DNA of 45,096 nt from Streptomyces rochei (GTDB lineage Bacteria > Actinomycetota > Actinomycetes > Streptomycetales > Streptomycetaceae), in the NCBI GenBank assembly GCA_002155895.1, contig MUMD01000106.1, positions 1 through 45,096 on the forward strand. Reading direction: 5' to 3'. The first letter of the stretch is position 1, and every line of letters starts with the position of its first letter. The position numbers and the translations under genes were made by a program. Shown piece by piece: positions 32,403 through 42,400 of this stretch. Below the pieces are notes generated by a model. That model saw nothing but the letters and a program-made list of their open reading frames with translations, ran no database searches and had not been told where the DNA came from.

Positions 32403-32421
32403 AAGGTTAGCCTAAGCTAAC
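32403..32421 (-). promoter_or_regulatory. Iron box (DmdR/IdeR operator) over the SIP promoter
   Basis: On the minus strand GTTAGCTTAGGCTAACCTT matches the 19-bp iron-box consensus TTAGGTTAGGCTAACCTAA at most positions. Its TAACCT end doubles as the -10 hexamer, 6-7 nt from the ATG. Iron-loaded DmdR/IdeR would block the leaderless promoter, giving expression only under iron limitation. Confidence 0.82.
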
Positions 32422-32432
32422 TCGCCCTCGGA

Positions 32433-33992
32433 CTAGTCCTCGACGACCAGCGCGGGCGTGGACCTGGTGAGCACCTCGCCGCGGAAAAAGGCGGGGCTGC
32501 GCCGGCCCATCACGGCCATGATGACCACGCCGAGCAGGAGCAGTCCCACGCCGATGACGAACACCGAGCCGACACCCAGGACCGAGGAACCGCTTCCGTA
32601 GGCGGGGTCCCACATGTCGGCGAGGGTCTTGGCGAAGACGGCGGCGAGCAGCAGCCCGCCGAGGACGGGGAAGGCCCCCTTGAAGAGGAGGTCACGGCCG
32701 GACCGCAGCAGGTCGCCGCGGAAGTACCAGGCGCAGGCGAAGGCCGTCAGGGCGTAGTAGAAGCAGATCATCAGGCCGAGCGCGTAGATCGTGTCGACCA
32801 GTACGTGCTCGCTGACCAGCGTCATCACCGTGTAGAAGACCCCGGTGGCGACACCGGCGGTCACCGTGGCCCGGCCCGGCGTGCGGAAGCGGGGGTGCAC
32901 CTTCGCGTAGGAGGCGGGCAGTGCCTCGTACGTCGACATGGCGAGCACCGTGCGGGCCACCGGGATGAAGGTGGTCTGCAGACTGGCGGCGGCCGACGAC
33001 AGCACCGCGACGAAGAGCAGGACGCCCAGCGCGGGACCCATGACCGGCCCGGCGAGCGCGGCGAAGACGTTGTCCGAGGTCTCGGGGTTGGCCAGCCCCA
33101 GTCCCTGGTCGCCGGAGCCCACGACCATCTGGGCGGCGACTCCCGTGGCCAGGTAGGAGCCGACGAGCACCACCATGGCGACGAGCGCCGCGCGTCCCGG
33201 CGTGCGGCTGCTGCCGCTGGTCTCCTCGTTGGCGGTGAGACAGGCGTCCCAGCCCCAGTACATGAAGATCGACAGCGAGAGGCCGGCCGTGAAGGCGGCG
33301 AACGACTGCACGGCGAAGGGGTTCAGCCAGGACCAGGAGAACTCGGCCGAGGTGGCGAACTCGGCGTCGCCCGCCTTGCTGAAGGCCATGGCGACGAACA
33401 CCGCCAGCACCAGCAGCTGCAGGCCGACCAGCGTGTACTGCAGGCCCTTGGTCGCCGTCATCCCGCGGTAGCTGACCACGGTGGCGAGCGCGATCAGGGC
33501 CAGACAGGTCACGATGTGCACGGCCTTGTTCCCGTCCAGCGCCGCGACCGAGTCGCTGCCCGTGATCTCCCCGGCGAGCAGCCAGAAGTAGGAGGTGGCG
33601 ACACCGGCCAGGTTCGAGAGCACGATGATCGTGGCGATGACCAGGCCCCAGCCGCACATCCAGCCCACCCGCGGGCCGAACGCCTTGACGGTCCAGGTGA
33701 AGGAGGTGCCGCAGTCCGGCATGGCCTTGTTCAGCTCGCGGTAGGCGAAGGCGACGAGCAGCATCGGCAGGAATCCCGCGAGGAACACGGCCGGCATCTG
33801 CACGCCGACCTCGCCGGCGGTGGACCCGAGGGTCGAGGTGAGGCAGTAGACCGGGGCCACCGTGGAGACCCCGATGACCGCGCTGCCCAGCAGTCCCACG
33901 GAATTGCCGCTGAGGCCCTTGGTCCGCATGCCTTCGGCGGTGGCTCCGTCGCCCGTGTCGTCGGCCCCGGGCCTTACGTCCAGCTGAGTCAT
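32433..33992 (-). CDS. APC-superfamily amino-acid/polyamine permease
   Basis: A 519-aa permease with about 12 membrane segments. The N-terminal GLSGNSVGLLGSAVIGVSTVAPVYC carries the substrate-binding first helix of APC transporters. AYRELNKAMPDCGTSFTWTVKAFGPRVGWMCGW follows, a strong family signature. The ATG at 33992 is preferred by position, since the conserved domain starts soon after it. No clear ribosome site is visible, so the start is less certain. Imports amino acids or related amines with a cation; specificity unknown. Confidence 0.86.
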   Translation of the reverse strand: MTQLDVRPGADDTGDGATAEGMRTKGLSGNSVGLLGSAVIGVSTVAPVYCLTSTLGSTAGEVGVQMPAVFLAGFLPMLLVAFAYRELNKAMPDCGTSFTWTVKAFGPRVGWMCGWGLVIATIIVLSNLAGVATSYFWLLAGEITGSDSVAALDGNKAVHIVTCLALIALATVVSYRGMTATKGLQYTLVGLQLLVLAVFVAMAFSKAGDAEFATSAEFSWSWLNPFAVQSFAAFTAGLSLSIFMYWGWDACLTANEETSGSSRTPGRAALVAMVVLVGSYLATGVAAQMVVGSGDQGLGLANPETSDNVFAALAGPVMGPALGVLLFVAVLSSAAASLQTTFIPVARTVLAMSTYEALPASYAKVHPRFRTPGRATVTAGVATGVFYTVMTLVSEHVLVDTIYALGLMICFYYALTAFACAWYFRGDLLRSGRDLLFKGAFPVLGGLLLAAVFAKTLADMWDPAYGSGSSVLGVGSVFVIGVGLLLLGVVIMAVMGRRSPAFFRGEVLTRSTPALVVED

Positions 33993-34266
33993 GAACGAGA
34001 CGTTAAATCCTGCGGTTTCCGTGGTTCCGGTTCCCGGCGCCACTCCCCCACCAGCACGTTTCACCATGGTTTACCGGGCGTTGATGACCATTCAACCTTT
34101 ACTTCGAAGACGCTTCCCCCTCCATGGCCACTGATCTCGACAGCCGGGCCGAGGCTGTCCGATATCCGGTTATCGCAGCACTGGCCGATTCCCGGCGTTC
34201 TGACTTTTCCATGCGATCTGCGTCACACCCGGGTGAGGGCGCCCGGCAGGCGGCCCGCGGGGTCGC
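33993..34266. other. Intergenic region upstream of the permease
   Basis: 274 bp between the MASE1 gene stop and the permease start, lower in G+C than its surroundings near 34060-34130, as expected for a promoter region. I see no ORF, strong inverted repeat or recognisable operator. Confidence 0.5.
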
Positions 34267-35274
34267 CTACTCACCCGGCCGACCGGTCGCGCCGCCCTCC
34301 GTGCGCCGGGGCGGACCCGGGGGCGTTCCGGCGCTCAGATGCTGCAGCGCCTCGACCAGTTCCTGACAGGCGCGCTCCACCGAGCGACGGGTGTGGAGCT
34401 GCTCGCTGATGACGGAGGAGAGCAGCAGGGCGGTGAGCGCCATGGTGCCGTTGAACGCCTGCAGCTTCACCATCACCTCGACGTCGGTCAGCCGCCCGAA
34501 GGAGCCCGTGTGGTCGCCCGCCGCGACGGTCGCCATGAGGGAGGCGAAGAGTGCGCACGGCATGCTGCCCGCCAGCTGGAAGCGGAGCGCGGCCCAGATC
34601 AGCAGCGGATACACCAGGAACAGCATGCTGACCCGGCTGTACACGGCCAGCGGCACCACCACGCCCGCGACCAGGACGAAGACGGCCGCCTCGGCCCACC
34701 GGTCGCGCGGAGGCGCCCGGCGCGCGCGGTAGAGCAGGAGCAGCAGCGGGGTGACGATGACGACGCCCATGGCGTCGCCCACCCACCAGGCCAGCCAGAC
34801 GAACCAGACGTCGCCCGCGGGCAGCTTGCCGCCGAGGGCGAGCATGCCGACGCCCGCTCCGGAGCTGACCAGCATGGCGGCGAGCGCTCCGAGGAAGACG
34901 AGGGCCACGCCGTCGCGGATGCGGGCCAGGTCCGTGCGGAAGCCCACGGCGCGCAGCATCAGGTACGCGCAGACCGGGGCGGCCGTGTTGCCGGCCACCA
35001 CCCCGATCGCGGCCGGCCCCGGAGGGGTGATGGAGGCGACGACGAGCAGGGCGCCGACGGCGATGCCCGGCACGCACGCGGGGCCGAACAGGAGCAGGCA
35101 GGTGACCGCCAGACCGGTGGGCGGCCAGATGGGGGTGACCACGGCCCCTTCCGCGACCAGCTGCTGCATGAGCCCGAGCCGTCCCGCCGCGTAGTAGCAG
35201 GCGGCGACGAGCAGCGTCCCGAGAGCGAGGACGACCGGCCGGGGCCACGCGCGAATACCCACCACAGCAGCCAT
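34267..35274 (-). CDS. MASE1-domain membrane sensor protein without output domain
   Basis: A 335-aa membrane protein consisting of a MASE1 sensor domain (8-9 hydrophobic segments, with VTPIWPPTGLAVTCLLLFG and WVGDAMGVVIVTPLLLLLYR). A short soluble helix follows (LHTRRSVERACQELVEALQHL). MASE1 is usually fused to a histidine kinase, GGDEF or PP2C domain, but none follows here. The PP2C gene ends only 39 bp upstream on the same strand, so sensor and effector look split into adjacent genes. The ligand is unknown. Confidence 0.82.
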   Translation of the reverse strand: MAAVVGIRAWPRPVVLALGTLLVAACYYAAGRLGLMQQLVAEGAVVTPIWPPTGLAVTCLLLFGPACVPGIAVGALLVVASITPPGPAAIGVVAGNTAAPVCAYLMLRAVGFRTDLARIRDGVALVFLGALAAMLVSSGAGVGMLALGGKLPAGDVWFVWLAWWVGDAMGVVIVTPLLLLLYRARRAPPRDRWAEAAVFVLVAGVVVPLAVYSRVSMLFLVYPLLIWAALRFQLAGSMPCALFASLMATVAAGDHTGSFGRLTDVEVMVKLQAFNGTMALTALLLSSVISEQLHTRRSVERACQELVEALQHLSAGTPPGPPRRTEGGATGRPGE

Positions 35275-35313
35275 CAGACACCGCCCGCACCGTGTCGGCG
35301 AGGCGGACTGGCC

Positions 35314-36144
35314 CTACGAGGGAACGGCGCGCGTGTCGTGGCCCACGACGAGCACGGCCGCGTCGTCGTCGTGCCCCACCAGTTCGGCGTTCTTCAGCAC
35401 GGCCGCCGCGAGCGCCGGGGCGTCCATGCCGGCGACGGCCGCGATGCCCGCCAGCCGCACGACCCGGCGCAGCCCGTCGTCGACGCTCAGCGCGGGCCCC
35501 TCGACGACGCCGTCGGTGAGCAGCACGAACACTCCGCCCAGCGCGAGCCGGTAGCGGGTGACGGGGTACTCGACTCCGCCCATGACGCCCAGCGGCGGTC
35601 CCCCTTCGTCGTCGGAGACCCCCGCCTTGCCGTCGGCGGTGGCCCAGACGCAGGGGATGTGCCCGGCCCGCGCGCTCTCCATGACTCCGGTGGCCGGGTC
35701 GAACCGCATGAAGGTGCAGGTGGCGAAGAGGTCCTTGCCCAGGGACAGGACGAGGTCGTTCGTGCGGGCGAGGAGGTCTCCGGGATCGCCCGTCACCGAG
35801 GCCAGCGCGCGCAGCCCGGCCCGCACCTGCCCCATGAACGCCGCCGCGTCGATGGCGTGCCCCTGGACGTCGCCGACGGAGAGGCCGACCCGGCCGTCGG
35901 GGAGCAGGAAGGCGTCGTACCAGTCACCGCCCACGTTGAGCCCGGCGTAGGCGGGCGCGTACCGGGCGGCGAGGTGGAAGCCGGGGATCACGGGCAGGTC
36001 GGCGGGGAGCATGTCGCGTTGCAGGGCGATGGCGAGTTCCACCTGGGAGCGCCGCAGCTCGGCCAGCTCCCGCGCGCGCGTGGTCAGCGTCGCGAGTCGG
36101 TGCAGCAGCTCCTCGCTGTCAGGTGCCGGGCGCTTGCGGAACAT
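35314..36144 (-). CDS. SpoIIE-type PP2C phosphatase, short form
   Basis: A 276-aa protein that is almost only a SpoIIE/RsbU-type PP2C domain after a coiled-coil-like N-terminus (residues 10-50). Signatures: LQRDMLPADLPVIPG, LNVGGDWYDAFLLPDGR, VGDVQGHAIDAAAFMG, RAGHIPCVW, LLTDGVVEGP and HDDDAAVLVVG, with metal-binding Asp residues retained. GGAG lies 7 nt before the ATG at 36144. It probably dephosphorylates an anti-anti-sigma factor. The adjacent MASE1 protein may control it. Confidence 0.86.
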   Translation of the reverse strand: MFRKRPAPDSEELLHRLATLTTRARELAELRRSQVELAIALQRDMLPADLPVIPGFHLAARYAPAYAGLNVGGDWYDAFLLPDGRVGLSVGDVQGHAIDAAAFMGQVRAGLRALASVTGDPGDLLARTNDLVLSLGKDLFATCTFMRFDPATGVMESARAGHIPCVWATADGKAGVSDDEGGPPLGVMGGVEYPVTRYRLALGGVFVLLTDGVVEGPALSVDDGLRRVVRLAGIAAVAGMDAPALAAAVLKNAELVGHDDDAAVLVVGHDTRAVPS

Positions 36145-36269
36145 CGACCGCTCCGGGGTCTCGAACGGACCGGCCGGCTGCGCCGCACTGCTCTGCCCGC
36201 ATGATCCGATCCGCCCGTCCTTGGCCGGAGGGCACCACCCTGTGCCCCGAACACCGCAAGTCTCGCACC

Positions 36270-36286
36270 TGCCCGCGGGGCGGGCA
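36270..36286 (-). terminator. Hairpin after the GH35 gene
   Basis: TGCCCGC-GGG-GCGGGCA, a perfect 7-bp stem 62 bp beyond the beta-galactosidase stop, in the 203-bp gap before the PP2C gene on the same strand. Probable terminator; nothing else is apparent in the gap. Confidence 0.5.
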
Positions 36287-36347
36287 CACCGAGCGTTCCC
36301 AGGGAGGCGGGCGCACACCCGAGCCGGCCCGGACCGCCTCGCCGGGT

Positions 36348-38177
36348 TCAGTCGAAGGTCTCGACGTACTCCTGCGGCGGACCCAGCTCCGGACGTTCCC
36401 GCAGTTCCAGGTGATCGCCCGCCCGCTCCAGTTCGAGGACGGTGAGGGTGTTGGCGCCGGCGGTGGTCAGGGGCGCGGGCAGATAGAGGGTGGTCTGCGG
36501 TCCCGCGTTCCAGTAGCGGCCGAGCAGGAAGCCGTTGATCCACACGAAGCCCTTGTGGAAACCGGGCAGGGCGAGGAAGGTGTCGCTCGCTCCGTCGCCG
36601 GTGAAGGCGGCCGTGGCGAATCCCGCCCCGCCCGCCGTACCGGGAGGCGTCGGTGTGTTCGCGGCGGCCGGTGGCGAGGCGGCGGCGGCCCGCTCCAGCC
36701 GCTCGGGGGTCCACTCGTCCAGGGGCAGTGGGCGCATGGTCCACCCGTGCACCCGTCGGCGGTCGATCTGCACCGCGCCGAGGATGCCCTTGCCCTGTCC
36801 GAGCAGTGGGCCGTAGTTGATGCGGCCCTGGTTCTCGACCAGCAGGTCGAGGCGGACGGGCCGCCCCGTCCCGTGGAGGTCGAGCGTGCCCGTCTCACGG
36901 TCGATGATCCCGGCCGGCGCTCCGTCGACGAAGACCTGTGCCCGGTCGTGGAGGCCGCGGACGCCCAGGACGACGCGGCCGTGCGGCAGCACGGGGTGCG
37001 CGCGGTAGAGGACGAGCCCGGCGGACAGTCCCAGTTCGCCGAATCCGAGCGGGTCGGACGCGTGCACGGGCTCGCTCGCCGCCTCCAGCCCGGGCAGCAG
37101 GCCCGCACGGGCGGTGACCGGCAGGGTGCGGGCGGGCAGGAGCGAGGGCGGCTCGGGCAGCGGCCGCGGCGGCCGGCCGGTGACGGAGTGGAGCAGGTCG
37201 CGCATCCGGTGGAACTTCTCCGTCAGGGCGCCGTGCTCGGCGATCGGCGCGTCGGAGTCGTAGCTGGTGACCGTGGGCTGGAGGGCTCCGTCCGCGTGGT
37301 TGGCGCCGGCCCAGAGGCCGAAGTTGGTGCCGCCGTGCGCCGGGTAGAGGCTGACGGAGCCGCCCTCGGCGAGGATCTCGGACAGGGTGGCCACCGCGCT
37401 CTCGGGTGAGCGGGTGTGGTGCTTCTCGCCCCAGTGGTCGAACCAGCCGTTCCAGAACTCCGCGCACACGAACGGTTCCCCGTCCCGGCGCGAGCGCAGC
37501 AGACGGGCGGCCTCGGCGGCGCGCGAGCCGAAGGTGGCCGCCGCCAGCACCCCGGGGAGGGTGCCGCCGTCGAGCATCAGCTCGGTGGGGCCGTCGGCGG
37601 TGTAGCACAGCTCGGTGATGCCGCGCGCGGTCAGGGCGTCGTGCACCCACCGGACGTAGGCGTGGTCGTCGCCGTAGCTGCCGTACTCGTTCTCGACCTG
37701 GACGGCGACGACGGGTCCGCCGCGGGCGGCCTGGAGCTCCGCGATCCGGGGGACGAGGACGTCGAACCAGCGGGCGACCTCGTCGAGGTAGGGCGGGTGG
37801 GAGGAGCGCAGCCGCATGCCGGGCCGGTCGGTGAGCCAGGCCGGCAGACCGCCGTTGTCCCACTCGGCGCAGATGTAGGGCCCGGGGCGCAGGACGACGT
37901 CCAGTCCGGCGTCCGCGGCGAGGGCCGCGAAGCGCTCGACGTCCCGCCAGCAGTCGAAGCGGTACTCGCCCGGCCGCCGCTCGTGGAAGTTCCAGGCGAT
38001 GTAGGTGTCCACCGTGTTCAGGCCCATCGCCGCGAGACGGGCCAGGCGGTCGGCCCACTGCCGGGGGTGCACCCGGAAGTAGTGCATCGACCCCGCCAGG
38101 ACCCGGTGCGGCCGGCCGTCGCGCAGCAGTTCGCCGTCCGCATGGGTCAGCAGGGCGGTCGGCGCCGGGCCGTTCAC
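36348..38177 (-). CDS. GH35 beta-galactosidase
   Basis: A 609-aa glycoside hydrolase family 35 enzyme. The TIM barrel begins RVLAGSMHYFRVHPRQWADRL and contains RPGPYICAEWDNGGLPAWL, acid/base Glu164 in ENEYGSYG and nucleophile Glu240 in CAEFWNGWFDHWG. C-terminal beta-sandwich domains end with KGFVWINGFLLGRYWNAGPQ. No signal peptide, so it acts on sugars taken into the cell. GH35 members favour beta-1,3 or beta-1,4 galactosides. Paired with the GH101 gene here, Gal-beta-1,3-GalNAc is the likely substrate. The GTG start has GGGAG about 9 nt upstream. It diverges from a LacI gene with an operator in its promoter. Confidence 0.93.
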   Translation of the reverse strand: MNGPAPTALLTHADGELLRDGRPHRVLAGSMHYFRVHPRQWADRLARLAAMGLNTVDTYIAWNFHERRPGEYRFDCWRDVERFAALAADAGLDVVLRPGPYICAEWDNGGLPAWLTDRPGMRLRSSHPPYLDEVARWFDVLVPRIAELQAARGGPVVAVQVENEYGSYGDDHAYVRWVHDALTARGITELCYTADGPTELMLDGGTLPGVLAAATFGSRAAEAARLLRSRRDGEPFVCAEFWNGWFDHWGEKHHTRSPESAVATLSEILAEGGSVSLYPAHGGTNFGLWAGANHADGALQPTVTSYDSDAPIAEHGALTEKFHRMRDLLHSVTGRPPRPLPEPPSLLPARTLPVTARAGLLPGLEAASEPVHASDPLGFGELGLSAGLVLYRAHPVLPHGRVVLGVRGLHDRAQVFVDGAPAGIIDRETGTLDLHGTGRPVRLDLLVENQGRINYGPLLGQGKGILGAVQIDRRRVHGWTMRPLPLDEWTPERLERAAAASPPAAANTPTPPGTAGGAGFATAAFTGDGASDTFLALPGFHKGFVWINGFLLGRYWNAGPQTTLYLPAPLTTAGANTLTVLELERAGDHLELRERPELGPPQEYVETFD

Positions 38178-38281
38178 TCGGCGACTCCCGCCGTCCGCGT
38201 ACGCGTGTCGGGCACAGCCTCTCCTCGTGGATGCGTGGGCGGGTACGGGCGGGGCGGGTGGCTCCCCCGCCCGTGGCTGGA

Positions 38282-38310
38282 ACTATGGCACACAATGTTA
38301 TCGATGCCAA
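38282..38310 (-). promoter_or_regulatory. GH35 promoter with LacI operator
   Basis: Minus strand: -35 TTGGCA (38310-38305), 17-bp spacer, -10 CATAGT (38287-38282). The operator-like sequence TTGGCATCGATAACA (38310-38296) covers the -35 and half the spacer. It is identical over 15 bp to a site upstream of the GH101 gene at 43647-43661. The core TGNNATCGATNNCA is palindromic, as expected for a LacI-family dimer. Confidence 0.7.
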
Positions 38311-38376
38311 CGCGGTGCGGGCCCCGGTCCCGACCCGGCCGGTATCATCCGGAGCGCCTACGCGAGAGAGGACCCC

Positions 38377-39417
38377 ATGGAGACGGCGAAGGGTGCGGGG
38401 GCGACCGGACGGGCGCCCGGCATGACGGACGTGGCCCGGGTCGCGGGGGTCTCCGCGCAGACCGTCTCGCGTGCCCTGTCCGGCCACCCCAACGTCCGCG
38501 CGGAGACCCGCGCCAAGGTGCTCGCCGCCGTCGAACAGCTCGGCTACCGCAAGAACAGCGCCGCGGGGACGCTGTCCTCCGGACGCAGCCGGACCATCGG
38601 CGTGGTGACCCTGCAGACGACGTTCTACTCACGCGTGACCCTGACCTACGGCATCGAGCAGGCGGCCCGCGCCGCCGGCTGGTCCGTGGTCACCGCCTCC
38701 ACCGAGTCGCTCGACACCTCCGTCGTCGAGGCGGCGCTGACCCGCCTCGCCGACCAGGGCGTCGAGGGCATCGTCCTCGCCATCCCGCTGATCCGCGTCA
38801 GCCCGCGCATCGAGCAGCTGACCCGGTCGCTGCCCACCGTGACGGTGGACGGCTCCCGCACCGCCGCCTCGGAGGTGGTCGCCGTCGACCAGGTGGAGGC
38901 CGCCCGGCTGGCCACGCGTCATCTGCTCGACCTCGGGCACGAGACGGTCTGGCACGTGGCCGGGCCCGACGCGTGGCTGGACGCGCAGAGCCGGCTCACG
39001 GGCTGGCAGGAGACGCTGGAGGCCGAGGGCCGCGCCGTCCCGCCCGTCCTCACCGGTGACTGGACACCGGCGTCGGGGTACCGCAACGGTCTCGTGCTGG
39101 CCCGGATCCCGGAGGTGACCGCGGTCTTCGCCGCCAGCGACGAGATGGCCTTCGGCATCGTCCGGGCGCTGCACGAGTCGGGCCGCGAGGTGCCCCGGGA
39201 CGTGTCGGTGGTCGGGGTCGACGACATCGATCTGGCCGCGTACTGCTCACCGTCGCTGACGACGGTCTCCCAGTCCTTCACGGAGATGGGCGCGCTGGCC
39301 TTCCGTCATCTGCTGCGCCACATAGAGGACCCGGCGGCCGGACCGGAACCCGCCTCGGTGGAGCCCAGGCTGGTCGTGCGCGCGAGCACCGGCCCGGTCG
39401 CCGGCCGTACCGGCTGA
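38377..39417 (+). CDS. LacI-family regulator of the O-glycan glycosidases
   Basis: A 346-aa LacI-family repressor: HTH at about 12-31 (TDVARVAGVSAQTVSRALSG), hinge helix LGYRKNSAAGTLSSGRS, and a ligand-binding domain ending VSVVGVDDIDLAAYCSPSLT. GAGAGAGGA lies about 4 nt before the ATG. A candidate -10 (TATCAT, 38343-38348) precedes it. It diverges from the GH35 gene and converges with GH101. The same palindromic operator precedes both enzymes, making this protein the obvious controller. The inducer is probably galactose, GalNAc or the Gal-GalNAc disaccharide, which is inference. Confidence 0.9.
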   Translation: METAKGAGATGRAPGMTDVARVAGVSAQTVSRALSGHPNVRAETRAKVLAAVEQLGYRKNSAAGTLSSGRSRTIGVVTLQTTFYSRVTLTYGIEQAARAAGWSVVTASTESLDTSVVEAALTRLADQGVEGIVLAIPLIRVSPRIEQLTRSLPTVTVDGSRTAASEVVAVDQVEAARLATRHLLDLGHETVWHVAGPDAWLDAQSRLTGWQETLEAEGRAVPPVLTGDWTPASGYRNGLVLARIPEVTAVFAASDEMAFGIVRALHESGREVPRDVSVVGVDDIDLAAYCSPSLTTVSQSFTEMGALAFRHLLRHIEDPAAGPEPASVEPRLVVRASTGPVAGRTG

Positions 39418-39440
39418 ACCGGGACGGTGCGCGCACCGGC

Positions 39441-42400
39441 TCAGCCCCGGGTGCCCGGCGGGAAGCCGGAGGGCGGGTCGACCGGTGTGCCGAGGACACG
39501 CATCTCCGCCGCCGCCGCGAACGGCTGCCCGTTGAGCGCGTCGAGGGCGGTGAAGCGGACGTAGGAGGCGCGCACCGGGTCGAAGGTGACGCGCTGCATG
39601 TCCCGCGCGTCCACGAGCGACCCCTCGGCCACCGTCGTCCACTCCCGGCCGTCGTGGGAGACGGCGACCCGGTAGTCCTTGACCCGTCCGTTCGGTCCGC
39701 CGCTCTGCCGGCCCAGGTAACCGAAGCCGTCCACCCGGGACTGGCCGTCCAGCTTCAGGGTCACCCAGTGCGGATAGGGCGCGTCGGCCTCCGTGTAGTC
39801 GGTGTGCCAGATGGTCCCCGGATCACCGTCGAGCACGTTGCCGACCGGGCCCTCCGCACTGCCGGAGGAGCGGTTCTCCGAGTCGGCCGTCGCCGACATC
39901 GAGGCCGGTGAGAGCACGGGGACGTCGGAGACGGCGGCCCCGGCCCGTGCCGTGACGGTCTTGGTGACGCCGAGGTCGTCGTAGACGGCTGTCGCCCGCC
40001 AGGCGGCCGTGGTGCCCGCCGCGCTCTCGGGCGGGGTGAGCAGCCAGCTGGTCGTGACGGTCTCGCCGGGGGCGACCGAGTCGAAGAGGTTCCCGTCCTT
40101 CTCCTTCACCTCGACCTTCCAGCCTGCCGGGACGTCCTCCATGCTGACGGCGACGTTCACCGCGTCGGTCGCCTCGTGGTTGGTGAAGGCCGTCCGGTAC
40201 TCGCCGGGCGAGCCCGGGCCGAGGTCGGCGCCGACGGGAGCGGTCACACGGGCGCAGGCCGGCCCGCCCTCCACGGGTCCCAGGTCCTCGACGCGGAAGT
40301 CGTCGAGGACGAAGTCCGTGCCCGCGGCCCCGCCGAGCTTGCGCAGCCCGACCCAGGTGTCACCGCAGCCGGCGACGATCTCCCCGGTGTAGCGGGCGGT
40401 GTCCAGGGCGGGTTCGAAGGTCTCCCGGGTGATCTCCCGGGCCTCGGTCCCCCCGTCGGCGACGGTGTCCGCGCCGGTCACCCAGGCCCACTGCCCCGGC
40501 ACGTTGGTCTGGTAGCGGAAGGACACGGCGTACTTGCGCCCGGCCTCGAAGGGCACGGTCGCGGGGACCGTGCGGTACACCAACCCCGTGTTCTCCGCGT
40601 GCGACTTGAGCGAGTGGCCGCCGCCGATCACGTCGTCGACCGCCTTGCCGTCGAGGGCCCCGTCGTCGTACGGCTGATGGCTGTTCTTCCACTCCTTCTG
40701 GGTGTAGGGCGCGTGCAGTTCGCTGATGCTGGTGCGGGGGTCGGTGACGCCTCCGGCGTCTCCCTTGACGAACGGGCCCCAGCCGGGCTGGTTGCCCTCG
40801 AAGTCGTGGCGCGCGATCACCCCGCTGTCGGGTGGCGGCAGTGGTGCGGTGGTGTCGGGCATGACCCGCACGTCGTCCAGGACGACGGCCGCCGCGCCCG
40901 GCTCGGCCGCGAGGGAGACCGTCGCCTCGCCGCTCGCCGGGGCGGTGAAGGCGACGGAGGCCCGCTGGGAGTAGGTGTCGCGCTTCTCGTCGGAGGCCGT
41001 CCAGTTGCGCGCCGGGGTGATGTCGAAGGTGTTCTCGGCCGGCTCGCCGGCTCCGTCCACGCTCAGCGTGGTGGCGCGCCGGTGTCCCGGCGCGATCTCC
41101 ACGTCGGCGCTCAGCGTGTACCGCTCGCCGGGCGTCAGGCCGCCCACCCGCTGGGAGAGGCCGGAGGCGTCCGTGCCGAGCCGGGCCACGTTGTCGCCGT
41201 TGTCGGCCCGTGCCACGCTCGCACCGCCCCGCGGGTGCCAGGCGTCCAGGTCGCCGGCGTTGAACCCGGGGTCGACGAGGCCGGTGCCCTCGCCGTAGCG
41301 CGGGTCCGTGTGCGGCGCCTTCCCGCCGCGGGGCACCAGGACGTACGGCCGGTCCGGCTCGGCGGTCAGCGTCACCCGCCCGTCCTTCGCGCGTACCCGG
41401 GTGGCGTCCGTACGACCCTGGTCGGTGAGGGCGTGGAGCGTGAACTCCTCCGTGCCGGCGAACTGCCGGGTGAGGTCGAACGTGTGCGTACCGCCGGAGG
41501 CGCTGTAGTAGTACATCTTGTCGGCGTCGCTCGGCGACGAGGTGCCGTCCTTCTTGTCCGCGCGGCCCCAGGGCAGCAGGTAAGTGTCCCCGTCGAGGAC
41601 CACCGCGTCGTCCATGGTGACGCGGCGCTTCCCGTCGTCCCTGGTCACGGTGACGCCGCCGGTCAGGCGTGCGCTCTCGCCGAAGTCCCAGTCCATCACC
41701 TCGTAGTGCTGGAGGAACTTGGTCGGCAGGTTGTCGGTCCAGATGGTGCGGTAGAAGGCGTCCCAGTCGTCCTGTCCGGTCCAGCCCTCGAACTCCTTGA
41801 TGCTGGTGCCGCCCAACAGCGGGTCGACGTTCCACACGTCGCGGTCGGAGTGGGCGATGATGCGCACGATGTTCGAGTTGATGCCCTTGTTGGTCGCGCC
41901 GCCGTAGTCCTTGTCGCTCGCCCAGTGCGACCAGATCGAGGCGCCCTCGAACTTGTACGCCCACTCGGTGGTGACCTCGAAGCCCATCGTGCGCAGTTCT
42001 GCGGCGAGTTCGTCGGCCAGCCAGCCGCTGGAGTAGTAGACGTCGATGTAGACGCTCTTCAGCCGCGGGTGGTCCTCACGCAGTTGTCGGAAGCGGTCCA
42101 GGACGGCTCCGGTGCCCAGGTCCGTGCGCTGGTCGATGTGGTACGCCTGGTTGAGCCAGTTCCACCCCATCCCCTGGCCCTTGATCAGCACGTCGCTGAA
42201 GTTCTCGGCCTGCGGGTACGCCTCGGTGGCGTTGACGTGGACGGCGAAGTCCGCGTTGTAGTCGGCGCCCTTGCGGATCAGCTCGTCGAGTTCGGCGCGT
42301 CCGCCCGCCCGGACGTTCTCGTTGCCCCCGTAGTCCGGGTGGCCGGAGTCGTGCCCCTCGCTCGCGTACCCCTTCTCCAGGACCCACTGGCCGAGGTCGT

